Shown: positions 32,877-45,736, counted from the stretch's first letter. The stretch: 64,000 nucleotides of DNA from Hsuehochloa calcarea (GCA_036346395.1 CM070594.1:33107095-33171094); one strand, 5' to 3'. Made by a program: numbers and translations. Notes: generated from the sequence alone by a model not told the origin.

Positions 32877-33214
32877 AAACGCCCAACGATCGGTGTATTA
32901 CGAAGTTAAGTCTTACATGGGTCAAAGGAAAGATACCCACAGTGCAAGTTGCTTTATAGTCTCCTTATGGCTTCAAGGAAACTAAGGTATTACTTTGTGC
33001 CCACAAAGTGGTCGTGTTTCATCGGATATCCCTTAGGTCAAGTCCTTGGAAATAGGTAATCATCGTGATTTAATAGCAAAATGGGCGGTGGAACTAGGGA
33101 CGCTCGAATTCTATTTCATCTCACGAACACCATAAAGTCTCGTGCAATAGCGTAATTCATTGCCGAGTGGACAAACCGGAATATAAGCGTGGACCTCAAG
33201 ACGAGCACCACGAC

Positions 33215-33700
33215 GAGTGGACAATGTACTTTGACGGTTCCTTAATGCTTAAAGGATCGGGGTCGAGTCGCCTTGATATCTCCTACCGGCGAACACATCA
33301 AGTATGCCAGTCGCTTTAACTTTCCCGCTACAAACAATGTGGCGGAGTACGAAGGTTTGTTTGGCAGAATTGAGCAAATTGCTCGCTCGGATTCGCAAAT
33401 TGCTAGTGAAAGGCGATTCTCAACTCGTAGCGAATCAAGTAGGGAAAGAGTACCAATGCTCGAGTACCAAGATGTCTTCCTATCCGCGGAAGTACGGAAA
33501 TTCAAAAGCACTTCTTCGGTTTCAGATCCAACATATTCCTAGAAAGGAGAACTTTCTAGCAGATCGCTTGGCACGGATGGCCTCTAGTAGGTCAACCGTC
33601 CCACGGAGTTTTTCTCGAGCAACTCGATTCACCCTCGGAGTCGAGCATTCCGAGAACAATGATAGTTTACATCAGTCAATCCTATTGACTCGATAACTTA
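33215..33700 (+). pseudogene. pol: Ty3 RNase H remnant
   Basis: MYFDGSL at about 33225 and NNVAEYEGL at about 33335 are the usual RNase H (and second Tat RNase H) signatures, now in different frames. Later LADRLARMAS fits the end of the domain. Confidence 0.7.
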
Positions 33701-33989
33701 GATGCTCCATGATTGGTGACGATCAAGGTAGAGATCGATGACATCGATCTACAATTATCTTCAAGATGATCTAATTCCTCAAGATGATGTAGAGGTCGAT
33801 CGATAGCACGAAAGGCCAAATCATACACTCTAATCGAACGTATTTTGTATAAACGAGGATCTCATGGAGTGTTGATGAGATGCATATCTCAATCTACCGG
33901 CATTAGGTTGCTAACCAAATTCATGAAGGAGTCTGGAGCACATCATTCCTCTGTAACCCTGGCTCAGTAAAGCCTTCAGCAAGGATACT

Positions 33990-34920
33990 ACTAGCCAATT
34001 GCACTTCATGATGCAAAAGAGCTCGTGACGGCGCGCATAATGTCGGGTTTTATAGCCGATAAGTACATCGGTGGCACAAGCTTTGCAAACAATCCTCTTT
34101 CTTGGCCTTTTGTAACATGGGGACTAGACATTCGGGACCATTCCCAAGAGCACCGGGGGCAATTCAATTTCGTCATCATGATTGACACGTTTACAAAATG
34201 GATCGAAGCGAGCCGCTTGTAAAGTTACAACTGAAGCCGCTAAGAGGTTCATAACAAAAATGTGATTACACGATTTGGTGTACCCAACAGATCATCATCG
34301 ATAATGGTACCCAGCTTCTCAAAGAATTTTCGTGAATTCGCAAGAACTAGGAATCAAAATCCATTTCGCTCGTGGCTCATCCACGAGCAATGGAGCAATG
34401 AGCGCGCCAATGGTATCCTAATACAGGGATAAAACGCCGAGTATTCGATCGCTTAATAAAACGGTCGTGGGCTTGGGTTCAAGAACTTCCTTCGCTTTAT
34501 AGGTCGTCAGGACCACGATCACCGTAAGGCGACCGGTGAAACACCTTTCTTTTAGTTTATGGGGCCGAAGCTATGCTTCCTCCGTAATTAAAAATTGGCT
34601 CGCCGAACCGATTGTTTTAACTTAGCAATCGGGAAGAACATCGACTCGACGACATCAATTTCCTTGAAGAACGCATTTAAACCAAGCCTTGATCGCTCGA
34701 TATCTACCAACAAGCCATGCGAAGGTACTACAATCGTAAGGTGCAACCTCGCAACCTAGTCAGAGGTGATCCGGTTCTCGTAAAAATTCAGAGCAAGCGG
34801 CGCAATAAACTCTCCCCTAAATGGGAAGGTCCTTAAACTGTGGTCGAAGTTACCCGACCAGGCTCAGTACGATTAGCCATGTCAGACGGCAGGGTTTTGT
34901 CGAATTCATGGAACATTGAC
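33990..34920 (+). pseudogene. pol: Ty3 integrase remnant
   Basis: WGLDIRDHSQEHRGQFNFVIMIDTFTKWIEA at 34118-34210 matches the start of the integrase core with its first catalytic Asp. IIDNGTQL follows at about 34295, and a C-terminal GDPVLVKI-like segment at about 34767. Stops and frame changes lie between the blocks. Confidence 0.75.
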
Positions 34921-35768
34921 CAATTGCGTAAGTTCTTTGTTTAATTTCTTTCATTTCATTTCGTTTAAATTCTTTTAAACATGATAATTAAATTTGGAGT
35001 AGCGAGTGATGTTATTTATATGACGTTGCCTAATCCTGGGTCGATGGCGATTCGTATGATCGGGATTATAAAGTGTTAGTTTATGTTTCAAAATTCTGTT
35101 CTACTCTTGTTTGGCTACTGGTCGGGACACGGAAAACCTCCTAGTCGAAGTCTCTCCTTTTCGCACGTGGTTCCGCCTAATCGAAGGAGCTTCCTAGCGA
35201 CGGTCTTTTTCCTACGATCCTCGCTGCCAGTCGGACTAAGAGCATGAGCACGTCTTGCGAAATATATTTTATACCTTTATTTCCTAGCTAGGTTCATTCC
35301 TACCAGTATTGAGCATCGCATAGAAGTAAAACCACTTGTCTGCTTTTAACATGTGTTTTTCATGTTTCTTCCTCTTATCAAGGAGAATTCTTTATTTTTC
35401 CGACCATATGTTGTCTTAGTAAAGTACTTCGATCATTAAAAACAGATTTACAACTAGCCGAAACCTACACGGTTCCGACCATAAAGGTTTCCTAGTATTA
35501 CGACGGTCAGTTTTTTACCGATCAGTACATACTTACAAGTAATGGTTGAGATTTGGATTTATATTCTTGGCCTCAGGTAGTACTATTATATAGTAAAGAT
35601 CTTCTACTATATAATAGTCGGGGGCTAGGCAAGACATGAATTCACAAGTCGACCGGATGAATAAAAGAATTTTTTCTATTTTTTGATAAGAGAAAGGTAA
35701 GTCTTTACATTGTATGCAATGTTTTTTCCTGCAGCTAAACTACTAGAGAATGCCTAAGCTAACTACTG
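34921..35768 (+). other. Ty3 post-pol non-coding region with perfect hairpin
   Basis: No ORF. A perfect 14-bp inverted repeat (35582-35595 and 35605-35618) encloses AAGATCTTC, directly followed by TCGGGGGCTAG. The same TCGGGGGCTAG string occurs in the polypurine tract before the 3' LTR. Confidence 0.65.
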
Positions 35769-38519
35769 CTAGATGGAGATCCGACTTCCATCTCTTCTGC
35801 GACCTTTTCGCCTAGAGGTTTCATCTCGCGAGGATCCGATTTGCCTCTCATGTAAGCAGCTGAAATCCTCTTCGATGGCTTGAAGGTTAGTTGATGGGTC
35901 GGAAGCTTTCAGCTTTGCCAAAGAAAGACTGACTCCACAGGCAATAGACTCCTTAACGGAGTGGGCATAGTTCTCCCTAGTAGTCTTGAGCAAAACCTTG
36001 AGCTCTTCCAACAAAGAGCCTAGGAAGTTGACCTTCTCTATGGGGTCACTCAAGGAGGGCAAGCTTGATCCCGCGCCCATATCAAAAAGCATTTTGTTTA
36101 GCGAGGTGATTTTCTCATCCAAGCTAAGCATGAGAGCTGCCCCCTTATCCTGCTCAAATTCCAGAGCTTTCTTCACTCTGGTCAATGTTTGTTTTTGTTC
36201 TGCGTAGACAAAGCAAGTATTAAGTAAAAAGATTGGAAGACATACTAAGTCATGACTACGACCAGTCACCTTCCTCTCTCTTCTTGGAATCATCCAGAAG
36301 CTTTTTATTGCTGGTCGTCAAGACTTCGATCGACCGGTTTTAGCCTCAAGTTCTTCTTCAAGCTTTATTCTTCCGCCTTTTCACTAAAGCATCTTCTTTT
36401 ATTTTCTAAATCTATCAAAAGAATTTTTGATAAGGGAGAATAAATAAAAGGAAAGTCTTAATGAGAAAAGAAGAGGAACTCTTACTCTATCTCGAGTGTT
36501 TTTCTTCTAATATCCTAACTCGCTTCTGCTAGTCCTCCGATCAGTAGCGAGGTTTTCAATCATATGTCGCATAAGTAGCATTTCTTCCATAAACCTTCTT
36601 GTGAACTTCGAGAAAGGTTATGGAGAGGATTGAAGACACTTACCCAATTATGACATCATTGTAATCGGTACAAATTTTATCGGGCCGCTGCGCCAAAGCG
36701 ATCCGATATCCTCCCCAATAATCATCAAGTTCCTTACTCGCGGTAAATCGAGTTGAGAAAGGAAACTTGTTAGTTTTGGAGGGATGAACTTCAGGTACTG
36801 GAACCTGTGGAAGATCAGCAGTGGTCTCTACCTCCGTTGCCAGCATAGTGACTACTACGGGATCTAGCTCGGTTTCAGAGCGAGAGTTGGCTCGGGGCTC
36901 CTCCGACCACGCCATCCTCAAGATGTCCTACCGAGGAAGACAATGGCCAGACCACCTCCGATCGCTCGACTGTTGAATGCGACGTGGTCAAGCGACCAGG
37001 ATTCAGCAGATCTGCACGAGAGAAACAGAAAGTTCAAATTCTACTTGGAATATACGAGGTATGTTTTTCATATAACAAATTGTACATACCTGGTTGTTTT
37101 CTTAGTCTTGATCTTATAGCCCGCTGGTTTAAAATCCGCTACTGCTTTTTTTCTCTTATTTCCAATTGTTCCCACCGGCCCAATCGTAGGTTCAATTGTA
37201 TTCTCTACACTCCCGATCGAGATCGAAGCAATGTTCTCGACCATCTGGTCAAGAGCAAGGTCCCTGACTCCTGGATCAGAAAGTGTAGTTTCACTAGTCT
37301 CGTGAATAGCCGCCTCATAGACAACTAGACGAGACTCAAGTGATTGCCGCTCAGATTAACAAACAAAGTTAAACAGTGAAGAATATGCTTCATCTTACGT
37401 GGTTATTTCTTTCGCTTGCTTACCTCAGCGTGATCACGCCTCGCCGATCACAAGGTCGGGTCTGATAATCAATAGGCTCACATGTCTCCGTAGCCTCGTT
37501 GATCTTGAGTCCCACCAACTACACATAAAGAGGATTAAAACCGATCAAAATAATCGAAAGGTGAAAAGAAGTTAATACGCTTACCCTAAGTCTTTCACCT
37601 CTCCTCGGCACAAGAAGTGCTAGGATTATGGAAAGCTAGCCTTGTCATCAGTTCGCCAAACACGCATCATTTTGATCCTATTTCGACGCCCTCGTAAGAC
37701 AAGACTACGATTACAAATGAAAGATCTTAGTTTTGCGAAAATAATCAACTCGCAAAATAACTGGGTCGAGATTTTTGAAAAATTACCTAGATCGTAATCA
37801 TTGGTAGCATCATCGCTACCAATGAACCGAGCATCGAACGCATTCTCGGTCTTTAAAGGACTAATCCTCCTAATGGAAAAGTCCCTTACAACGTGCGTGA
37901 GGTTAAACCTCGACACTCAAGAGATGGATAGCCTCAACCCATCTCCCAACTTCCCCTCTTCTTTGAGGAGGAACGCCAACGCGAGTTCTCGACCGCCTTC
38001 TTACCACGTAATACAGCCGCCTTCTCGCAGAACCTTCATGTAGAACCAACTTTTCTTCCATGACGACCAAGAAGACTTGAATACATACGAATTTACTCGT
38101 CACTTTGCCAGCCATGAAGCCTTAGGGTACATTCCCGTGGTGCCTTTGGTCGCTTTCTTCGTGTTCGCTTATCCGATAGTAGTACTTGAAGAGTTCCATC
38201 GACGGTGGAATCCCCAAGTATGCTTCGCAGAGGTAGACGAAGATGCTTAGGTTTGCAATGGCGTTGGGGGCAAGGTTGATCAACTCAACCTCATAAAACT
38301 CCAGCACTTGAGAAAGAAAAGGATGTGCTGGAAGCTTGAGCCCGCACTCAACGATGTCACGAAACACCGGATTTCTCCTCCTCGCCGCTGGGCAAGGTTT
38401 CCAAAAGCCGATCTCCAAGAGATCAAACTCCTGTCGGGTAGCAACCCAACCTTCTCCAAACTTTCCAATCTTCTCTCGCTCAGATCGGAGATCGACCAGT
38501 TTGCGATGAGGTCCGACAT
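35769..38519 (-). pseudogene. Antisense accessory gene of Tat element (Transposase_28-like)
   Basis: Minus-strand frames from ATG 38519 read MSDLIANWSISDL, then VFRDIVECGLKLPAHPFL, LEFYEVELINLAPNAIANLSIF and LCEAYLGIPPSMELFKYYY. That is the order of the 'putative gypsy-type transposon' family (PF04195) carried antisense by many Tat elements. A middle section (38115-36640) and a coiled-coil-rich end (36293-35769: KKALEFEQDKGAALMLSLDEKITSLNKML) follow. Several frame changes occur. Its promoter would have to be near the 3' LTR, reading back into the element. Function in the family is unknown. Confidence 0.75.
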
Positions 38520-38812
38520 GATGCTTTTCTTTTTTGGGTGAAGAACTGAAGGAAGGTTTTCTTGGAGATATAGGCGTAAAGGTTTAAAGCACTCACCGGG
38601 TCGCTTTATAGGCATTTCATCAGAATCGACTCTGCGAGAAGTCCAACGGCAAATACCTTTCGCTCGCGATGTAAAGGCTTTTTCCTTTTTCCAAAGCAGT
38701 TTCTCAACTTTAAAATGAATACAGACCGCATCGAGTCCCACGGCATTTAATGAGAGGTCTGTTCGATATGATTGCATCGGAGAACGTGTCCGCACGACCA
38801 ACATTCATTTAA

Positions 38813-38828
38813 AAGTTCGGGGGCTAGC
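38813..38828 (+). other. Polypurine tract of Ty3 element
   Basis: Purine-rich GTTCGGGGGCTAGC lies directly before the TGTTGAGG of the 3' LTR. Confidence 0.65.
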
Positions 38829-39508
38829 TGTTGAGGATTAAAATATTCATATATTATCTTAATATATGATAAAGACCATACGATTCGTGGTCGAATTCTA
38901 AGACCACCGACCTAATCGGTCGTAGGTATTACTGGAAGTTATATAATAAATACCTGCCTGACAAAGTTCTAAACCTAGTTCACGACCAGGTAAGTGTTCG
39001 TAAAGCTATGAACAGGCGTCTGGGTCGAGTCTCCGACCACGCCACTCACTATGTGATGAATGAACCACGTGTTTCATATTCCGCATAATGCAACACTATC
39101 ACGGTTGATGATTTAACGTCTCCTAAATCATTAACCGCATAGCGGTTGACACCTTCACCAACCGCTCTGATTGGTAGAACCGCTAAACCGCCACATCTTT
39201 CCGACTGCACGCTGCGTTTCAACGGTGTCTCCTCGTGAGATAACTGCCACAGCTTCATCAAGTACTTAAGGAGGACCATAGAAGGCCGGAGAGAGAGGTA
39301 CAGAACAACAAAGACAGCATGTAACAACAAAGACAAGCGTAAGACATCAAGCAAGACATAGCAAAGTGTTGTGTTTTTAGATACTCTCAGTGTTTGTAAT
39401 TGTGAGTTCATAGCAATAAAGAGCAAGTTAGATCCACTCCCAGGAGTCACACACATTTTTCCTCTTTTCATTTATATATTCATAAGATCGGCGATTTGAT
39501 CGTCGACA
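38829..39508 (+). repeat. 3' LTR of Ty3 element
   Basis: 680 bp, same ends as 28050-28736. Followed by the ACAGT duplication, then CTAAAAAAAGGGGC, which continues the Copia gag region. Confidence 0.93.
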
Positions 39509-39700
39509 ACAGTCTAAAAAAAGGGGCAAATGATAGCATGAGGCATACCTCACCATTGCAGGCACTAAGATCCACACCCATTAGTTGCACTTATGGATGT
39601 GGACACCTAGTAGTAGCTTTCATCATGCCTCCTTTGGACATAGCAGCGCCACGGTGAATTGCCCAAGAGGAGAAGATCGCCATGTAGCGATTGAGGCGTA

Positions 39701-41339
39701 TGAAGGACCAAATGGCAACAGAGGGGGTGAATGGTGCCTTAAAATTAAGAACTCCCTTATCAGTATTTAAACGAACCTACAAAGCCCTCCGAAATCTCAA
39801 GAAGAGTGAAGCAAGATCGAGAACGAAACAAACTTCGGCCGCTCACAAGAATCGGAAGCTCCAATTTTACCCAATGTAGTTCCCACATACGTAGTTCCGG
39901 TTCAAGCATGGAAGTTCGCTAGCTAGTAGTTCACGTGGACAATCGAAGTTCCGATTGTCCCGACCAAGAACAAAGGCGCCGGGTTTTGCCCAAAAATCCA
40001 AATACTAAATCTTGAATGCTCTTCTCAGTCAAGTTTCACAGACATCATCCTAAACAACATCTTGACCTCATGGAGAAGAATCGCATAAAGATCCAATAAT
40101 CAAAGCAAAACGGATTTCTTGAGTATTAGGCAAGAACAACCGAAAACCCACAATTTGAGAGATTCTTAGATTCTCGGCTTATGAGACTTTGAAGATATAT
40201 TAGCAATAACAATAAGACTCTAGATATCAAGTTTCATGCCATCTCATAAGACGAATCAAAAGTTTCAACAAAACCCTAGCTATTCAAGAGAAGAACAGAG
40301 AGAATAGAAGAGGCATAAGCAAAAACCAAAACCTCAGGATTTCATTGATAGGAATCACAAGATTACAGATGAAAACACAGAGGAATGATTACGCAAGTTT
40401 TCAGTTCATCCTCTCCAACTCAACAAACTCTCAAAAAGCAAAACAACCTCTCCAAAGGCTCTTTAGCTAAAGCTAACCCTAATTTTCTCTCTCAAAAAGT
40501 CTAACCCTAACACCAGGGGTTCACCTATATTTATAGCCCTTGGCTAACGGGTCTCCAACCCATTAAGCCCGCTACACTCGAACGGAACCGCCTCCACTTG
40601 TGCCGCTTTGCGAAAAGACCGTTTCGCCCCTTGCGCACCTTCTGGAAGCCGCCCGTACACCTTGTTGTTCTTGACTCACAACCACCTCAAGATTCACGCC
40701 GTCTTCGACACATCTCGACCATTCTGACCTCAACGCCACCTGCGCCTAGTCCGATCACCTCGTGTCTCGCCACGACTTCGTCTCGATGTCCTGCAGTCAA
40801 GACAGACAAAAACACATCACATAGCATTGCGCAATATCATAGCATCAATATTTGTACAAGACTCAAACTCATACAAACTCAAAATCACAAATTATCCTTC
40901 TCTGCGCAGTTATGTGCACAATCGGAAGTTCCGCACTTACCATTGCGGAAGTTCCGATTTTCGGAACATCCGCACTTGTCAGGATTATCGGAAGTTCCGC
41001 GCTTACCACTGCGGAAGTTCCGATTATCTAACGCCCGCACTCCTGCATTTGTAATTCGATTTTCACGGCCGAGAAGACTCACGCCAAGATATCGGACAAG
41101 CCGTGTTCCCAGTGCGGAAGTTCGATTATCTCAACCGTAACACAAACGTCGTGATAATCGGAAGTTCCGCTTACCACAATGAAGTTCCGACATCTAAGTT
41201 CCGCTTTCCGTAACCGAAGTTCCGCACTTACAGAAACAGATCAGCAGAAACGCAAACGCAATGATTTCAATCACAAACTTCTCACCATAGCGTCAAATAC
41301 TCATCACTCATATGGGGACCCTACTCACATGGTCTCTCA
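39701..41339 (-). mobile_element. Sirevirus-type LTR, minus orientation, nested in Copia
   Basis: Comparison with the sibling element shows GATTGAGG and GAAGTTTCTGAATAC adjacent at about 58430, but separated here by 1.64 kb. The insert starts near an AGAGGGGGTGAAT segment, which mirrors the end of the Sirevirus LTR. It has TATATTTATAGCCC (a minus-strand TATA box, about 40527) and then an array of CGGAAGTTCCG palindromes (about 40920-41220). No internal domain is present, so it is a solo LTR or a fragment. No target duplication is evident and the ends are approximate. Confidence 0.65.
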
Positions 41340-44300
41340 AGAAGTTTCTGAATACTTCGCTGATTCGATCTAGTGCACGCATTGCACTTAGATCCTTTTA
41401 CAGTCACTTGCATTTTGTGATTGTGATGAAACTTTGAATAATGGTTGTAGGCTCTAGAAGAGCAAAGCATTAAATTCTTATGATGAGTCCTGCAAGACTT
41501 ATATTTCCCGTATTTATGATAGCAAGTTATGTTCTAATATCTGAAGTATTTTATTTTATGTGTTGCTGGAGTTCTGCTACATATTAACAAAGTACATTAT
41601 ATTAGAACGCATATAGCGCCCTATGGAGGAAGTGTGCTTAGCAGGTAGCGGCACAATGAATACCACCTTGAGAGAGATGGAATTTTTCAGTCGATTAGTA
41701 AGAATGCTCGTAGCCTTACGACAATCACAGGCAGCGATATATTTATAATAGGCTCAGGAAGGGCCACAATTATACTCCCAACGGACATAACTTTGGTCAT
41801 TAAAGAAGCCATGTTGTGCCCATAATCGACTAGAACTCTCAAGAATATTCGCGCTAACGGTTTCCACGTAGAGACTGAAGAAGAGCATGGCAAGGAATAC
41901 CGCCATTACAAAGCGTGATTTAAAATAGTAGAATAATGGTATTAGAACGACTTCCTTCATTTGAAAATGGGCTATACTACACTAATATTAAGGCATCTGC
42001 AAATCTATAACGCCTCAAAACTATATTTAGAAGCTCTAAACCTCTTCTATCTCTGGCATGATAGATTATGCCACTTAGGTCTTAGGATGATGAGAAATAT
42101 AATTAACAATTCACAGGGACATAGTATCAATGTAAAGAACTTCCCGAATCTAGAAGATTTTGTGTGCCTTGCATGTATAGACGGAAACCGACATTAGACC
42201 TCTACTCAAAGTAAAGGACTTAAATCCTCGCATTCCTGGACCGTATCCAGGGAGACATTTGCGGTCCTAAACAGCCCCTGTAAGGGCCATTTTGGTATTT
42301 TTGGTGCTCATCGATGCTTCCTCAAAATAGTCGCATGTTTGTTTATTATCTACGAGAAACCACGCTTCTGCAAAGCTCATCTCGCAGATAATTAACATTA
42401 AGAATAATTTCCCTGATCATCATGTGAAGTCCACCAGAATGGACAACGCCGGAGAATTTACTTCAAGGGCATATGATGATTATTGTGTGAAAAATAAGAA
42501 TTAAAATTGAGCATCTCGCATCGCATGTCCACACCTGTAATGGACTAGCGAATTGTTATTTACCAACTACATGTTGGGGACACGCATCTCGCATGCAAAG
42601 AACTCACATCAATTTTAGACCACCTAAGATATAACATACATTCACCTATGCAACTAGTGCAAGGGTCAACACTGAAAATTTCTCATCTTTGAAGGTTTGG
42701 TTGCAAGGCTTATGTACCTATACCACCACCACGGCAAACTAAAATGGGCACTCTCTAAAAGTCTGGGATATACGTTGGTTATGAGACAGCATCCATAATC
42801 AGGTATTTGGACCTCACGACTGGAGATTTGCATGCAGCCGCTCACCGATAGCATATTAGATGAGAATTATTTCTCTTCATTAGGGAGGAAATCAACCCTT
42901 GATGTAAAATGTCGAGAAATAGAGAAGTCCAGAAGACAATTGAAGTCTAGAAGATAATTGAAATCCATGCATATGACACGCGCAATAGTGAAGCAAATAG
43001 AGAAGTCCAGAAGATAATCGAAGTCTAGAAGACAATTGAAGTCTAGAAAATAATTGCGCCTAGAAGATAATTGATTTGCAAGCATTAGCGAATCAACTGC
43101 CTAACCACTTTAGTGATTTGAAGAGCGTGACCAAGTCGCATATACCTGTACGCAATGCATCGGAGAGGGTTGAAATACCGATGAAGGTATCCCTAATCCC
43201 GCCCTAAGGCCTCGAAGGACGAGAACTCCGCCCCTCGAATCCAAGTAACCGGGACGCCCGTGAAAAAGGATGAGAAGGACTTGACACACCGATCACCAAA
43301 GTACCCCAGATCGTAAGGGGAGCCGCTTGAGACTGCACCTGTGATGGAACCTTCGTAAAAGGCATACTAGAATTGAACATCCCCATGAAGGAGACATCAA
43401 GATGGATGTGTGCGCACACATCGAGTCGAAAACTAAAGGACTTGCCCCGCAATTGAAAGTAGCGGTAAGCAAATAGAAGCATTAGAAATATCGCCCCTTG
43501 AAGAAATAGCCACAAACTTTATGATCTTGGAACAATCTATGAATAAGCCAACAGCCAATGTCGACATTTACTTTGCAAAGAAAATTGTCACAATCATCAA
43601 TCTTGATCTGAGCCTCAGACGCTCGTTTAATATAAGAAAAGATCAGATTGAGAAGATTGGAAGAAGGCAATAGAAACTGAATTGTTCTCTCTGAATAAAA
43701 GAAAGGTGTTAGGGCTTGTAAGCCGCACACCTCCCCATGTGCACCCTGTAGGGCATAAGTGGGTATTTGTTCGAAAGAGAAATGAAAGAAGCAAGGCTCG
43801 TTGCACAAGGTTTCACTCAACGTCCGAGAGATTGTTATGAAGAAACCTATTCCCCGGTCATGGGCGGAATTACCTTTAGATATTTATCTCAATGGCAAGT
43901 GAACTTTGAAGTTAGAAGTGAAATTGATGGATGTGGTAATCGATACCTTTATGAGAATTTGATTCGATATTTATATGAAGATACCGAATGTATCCATGTC
44001 CCAACCAAGACAGAGCAAATAGAAATCTATACATTGTGCAACTCGTAAAGTCAACAGATGGACAAGCGATCAAAGTGTAATGTGGTATAATCGCTAGCGA
44101 CTTTCTATGCAAGAAAGGCTACACTAACAATGAGAATTTCCTCAGATATTTATACAACGATCCTGTGATGGATTTCGATAATCTCGGCAGTATGAAGGTG
44201 ATCTTAATATCATTGGAACCCGAAGGTATTAAGAAAGTAAACTCTTACCTAGAGTTAGAGTTCGAAATGAAATATTTGGGTAAAACCAACACGCCTAGGC

Positions 44301-45455
44301 TTGCGGCTTGAGCATACCTCAAGGGATTCTAGTACATCACCACCTACAATGTAAAGTGTTAGAAATGTTAGGCTTTGGAAAGACATATCCTTCGAAAATG
44401 CCGATGGTCGGAGATCCTTGCAGCAAGATAAGGACCCGCATGCACTCTAAAGAAGAGGGGAGGAAGTCCTCGGGACCAAAATTCCCATGCCCGAGTGCAG
44501 AGGAGCACTTATGTATTTAGCAACCTGACTAGATCGTGCATTGCATTTGCCGTGAAACCTATTAGCAAGGTATAGTACAGAACCTATCAAAGGCATTGGC
44601 AGAAAATAATGGACATCTTCCGTTACCTCCAAGAAAGCAAAGAACTTGGTCTATTCTACAGAAAGAACCAAGACTTGTGTATGAATGACTATGCAGATGT
44701 TGGGTTCTGTCGCTTGACCCACATACAACCAAGTCGCAAAACAGCTATGTATTCCTATGTGGTGGAACTGTAATTCTGTAAAAATCGTCTAAGCAAAGTC
44801 TTGTATCGACTTCGACGAACCACTCACAAATCATAGCACTGTACGAGGCCTCACAAGAATGTGTTTGGCTTCGGCAGATGATTCACCACATCCAGTGGTC
44901 ATGTGGATTGAATACCGTGCAAACCCCCACTATTATCTATGAAGATAATACAGCTTGCGTCGCACAAGAGTAAATGGGTTATGTGAAGAGTCCCCTTACA
45001 AAGCATATCAATCCCAAGTTCTTCTATGCTCACGAAATGCAAAAGATGGACAAAATTAAGGTACTGCATACTAAGTCATGTGAAAATCTTGCAGATTTAT
45101 TCACTAAGTCACCTACAGCGTCTAGTTTTGAAAGATGTATACGTGGAATTGGAATAATAAGACTTAGACAAGTGCATAATTGAGGGGGAGAATCTTCACG
45201 AACTCATTATTGAATCTTGATCACGAAGATCAAGTACCCAAAGAATAAATCCTGGAGATTAAATGAAGCAGGGTGGATTGTACTCTTTTTCCATTGACGA
45301 GTTTTTCTGAAGTTTCTGGGCTAAGGTTTTTAATGAGGCAATTCGTGCAACACAGCAGAACGCATGACATGTACTCTTTCTCCAAATTTTTCCCACTAGG
45401 TTTTTATGGAGTTTTGATGAGACATGAACATGTTGGATGAGTGTTCAAGGGGGAG
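41340..45455 (+). pseudogene. pol: Copia pol remnant of the 25.7-45.7 kb element
   Basis: In order: protease-like wording (about 41640-41900, including FIIGSGRATIILP); the GAG-pre-integrase block WHDRLCHLGLRMMRNIINN (about 42050-42115); an integrase remnant (about 42240-42560); an RT remnant (about 43600-44620) with the active-site box reading YEGD instead of YVDD; and an RNase H end (about 44640-45180: YEDNTACVAQE, HTKSCENLADLFTKS). Stops and shifts are frequent. Compared with the sibling at 58.4-62.3 kb this copy has lost many single bases. An 18-bp tandem repeat expands it at 42905-43075. Confidence 0.8.
42905..43075 (+). repeat. Tandem 18-bp repeat expansion in Copia pol
   Basis: About seven variants of AGTCTAGAAGATAATTGA (with AGTCCAGAAGACAATTGA and others). 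The sibling element has a single copy at the matching place (about 60070). Confidence 0.8.
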
Positions 45456-45736
45456 TGTTAAGAAACCGCCTGTGACTCGGAGAATCTGGCCCAAGACGGG
45501 CCCAGGACCCCGGAGAGTCCTGGCCCAGTTGAACTCCTCATCCCGTAGTCTATAAATAGAGGGTCTCCCCCTCTCATTGTAACCCTGATTATTTCCGAAG
45601 CAATAAAGCGAAGCCTGAAGTCCTCTCATATCTCTGTGTTCAATCTACTGTTGTGTTCTTGATTCGTTTCACGATTTCGTGATATTGTATATGAGGTACC
45701 TGTCGGACCGACTCGCCAAATGACGGTTACTCAACA
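45456..45736 (+). repeat. 3' LTR of Copia element (25.7-45.7 kb)
   Basis: 281 bp with TATAAATA at 45551-45558. Preceded by CAAGGGGGAG and followed by GACG, the short target duplication. Confidence 0.9.

Larger units (their letters stand above)
28050..39508 (+). mobile_element. Ty3 (Tat/RIRE2-like) element nested in the Copia element
   Basis: An 11,459-bp element with LTRs 28050-28736 and 38829-39508 and perfect ACAGT target duplications (28045-28049, 39509-39513). The primer site TGGCGCCGTCCGTGGGGA (28739-28756) is of the kind used by the Tat lineage. Gag, RT, RNase H and integrase remnants lie in order on the plus strand. A separate gene lies on the minus strand between integrase and the 3' LTR. 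That layout and the PBS point to Tat (RIRE2-like). Frameshifts and stops in every pol domain make it non-autonomous. Confidence 0.92.
25712..45736 (+). mobile_element. Ty1/copia element with nested insertions
   Basis: Identical termini TGTTAAGAAACC...ACTCAACA at both ends: LTRs 25712-25994 (283 bp) and 45456-45736 (281 bp). Target duplication GACG (four bases match; a fifth does not). A CGTTATCAGCACGATC segment follows the 5' LTR as likely primer-binding site, and CAAGGGGGAG precedes the 3' LTR. The 20,025-bp span is enlarged by a Ty3 element (28050-39508) and a Sirevirus-type LTR (about 39.70-41.34 kb). Without these it is about 6.9 kb, the size of its relative at 55845-62783. Its coding sequence is heavily broken. 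Confidence 0.88.

Noticed and set aside
37201..37328. Plus-strand open frames within 36-38 kb of the Ty3 element
   Set aside because: The minus strand there carries the PF04195-type antisense gene; the plus-strand frames are its shadows.
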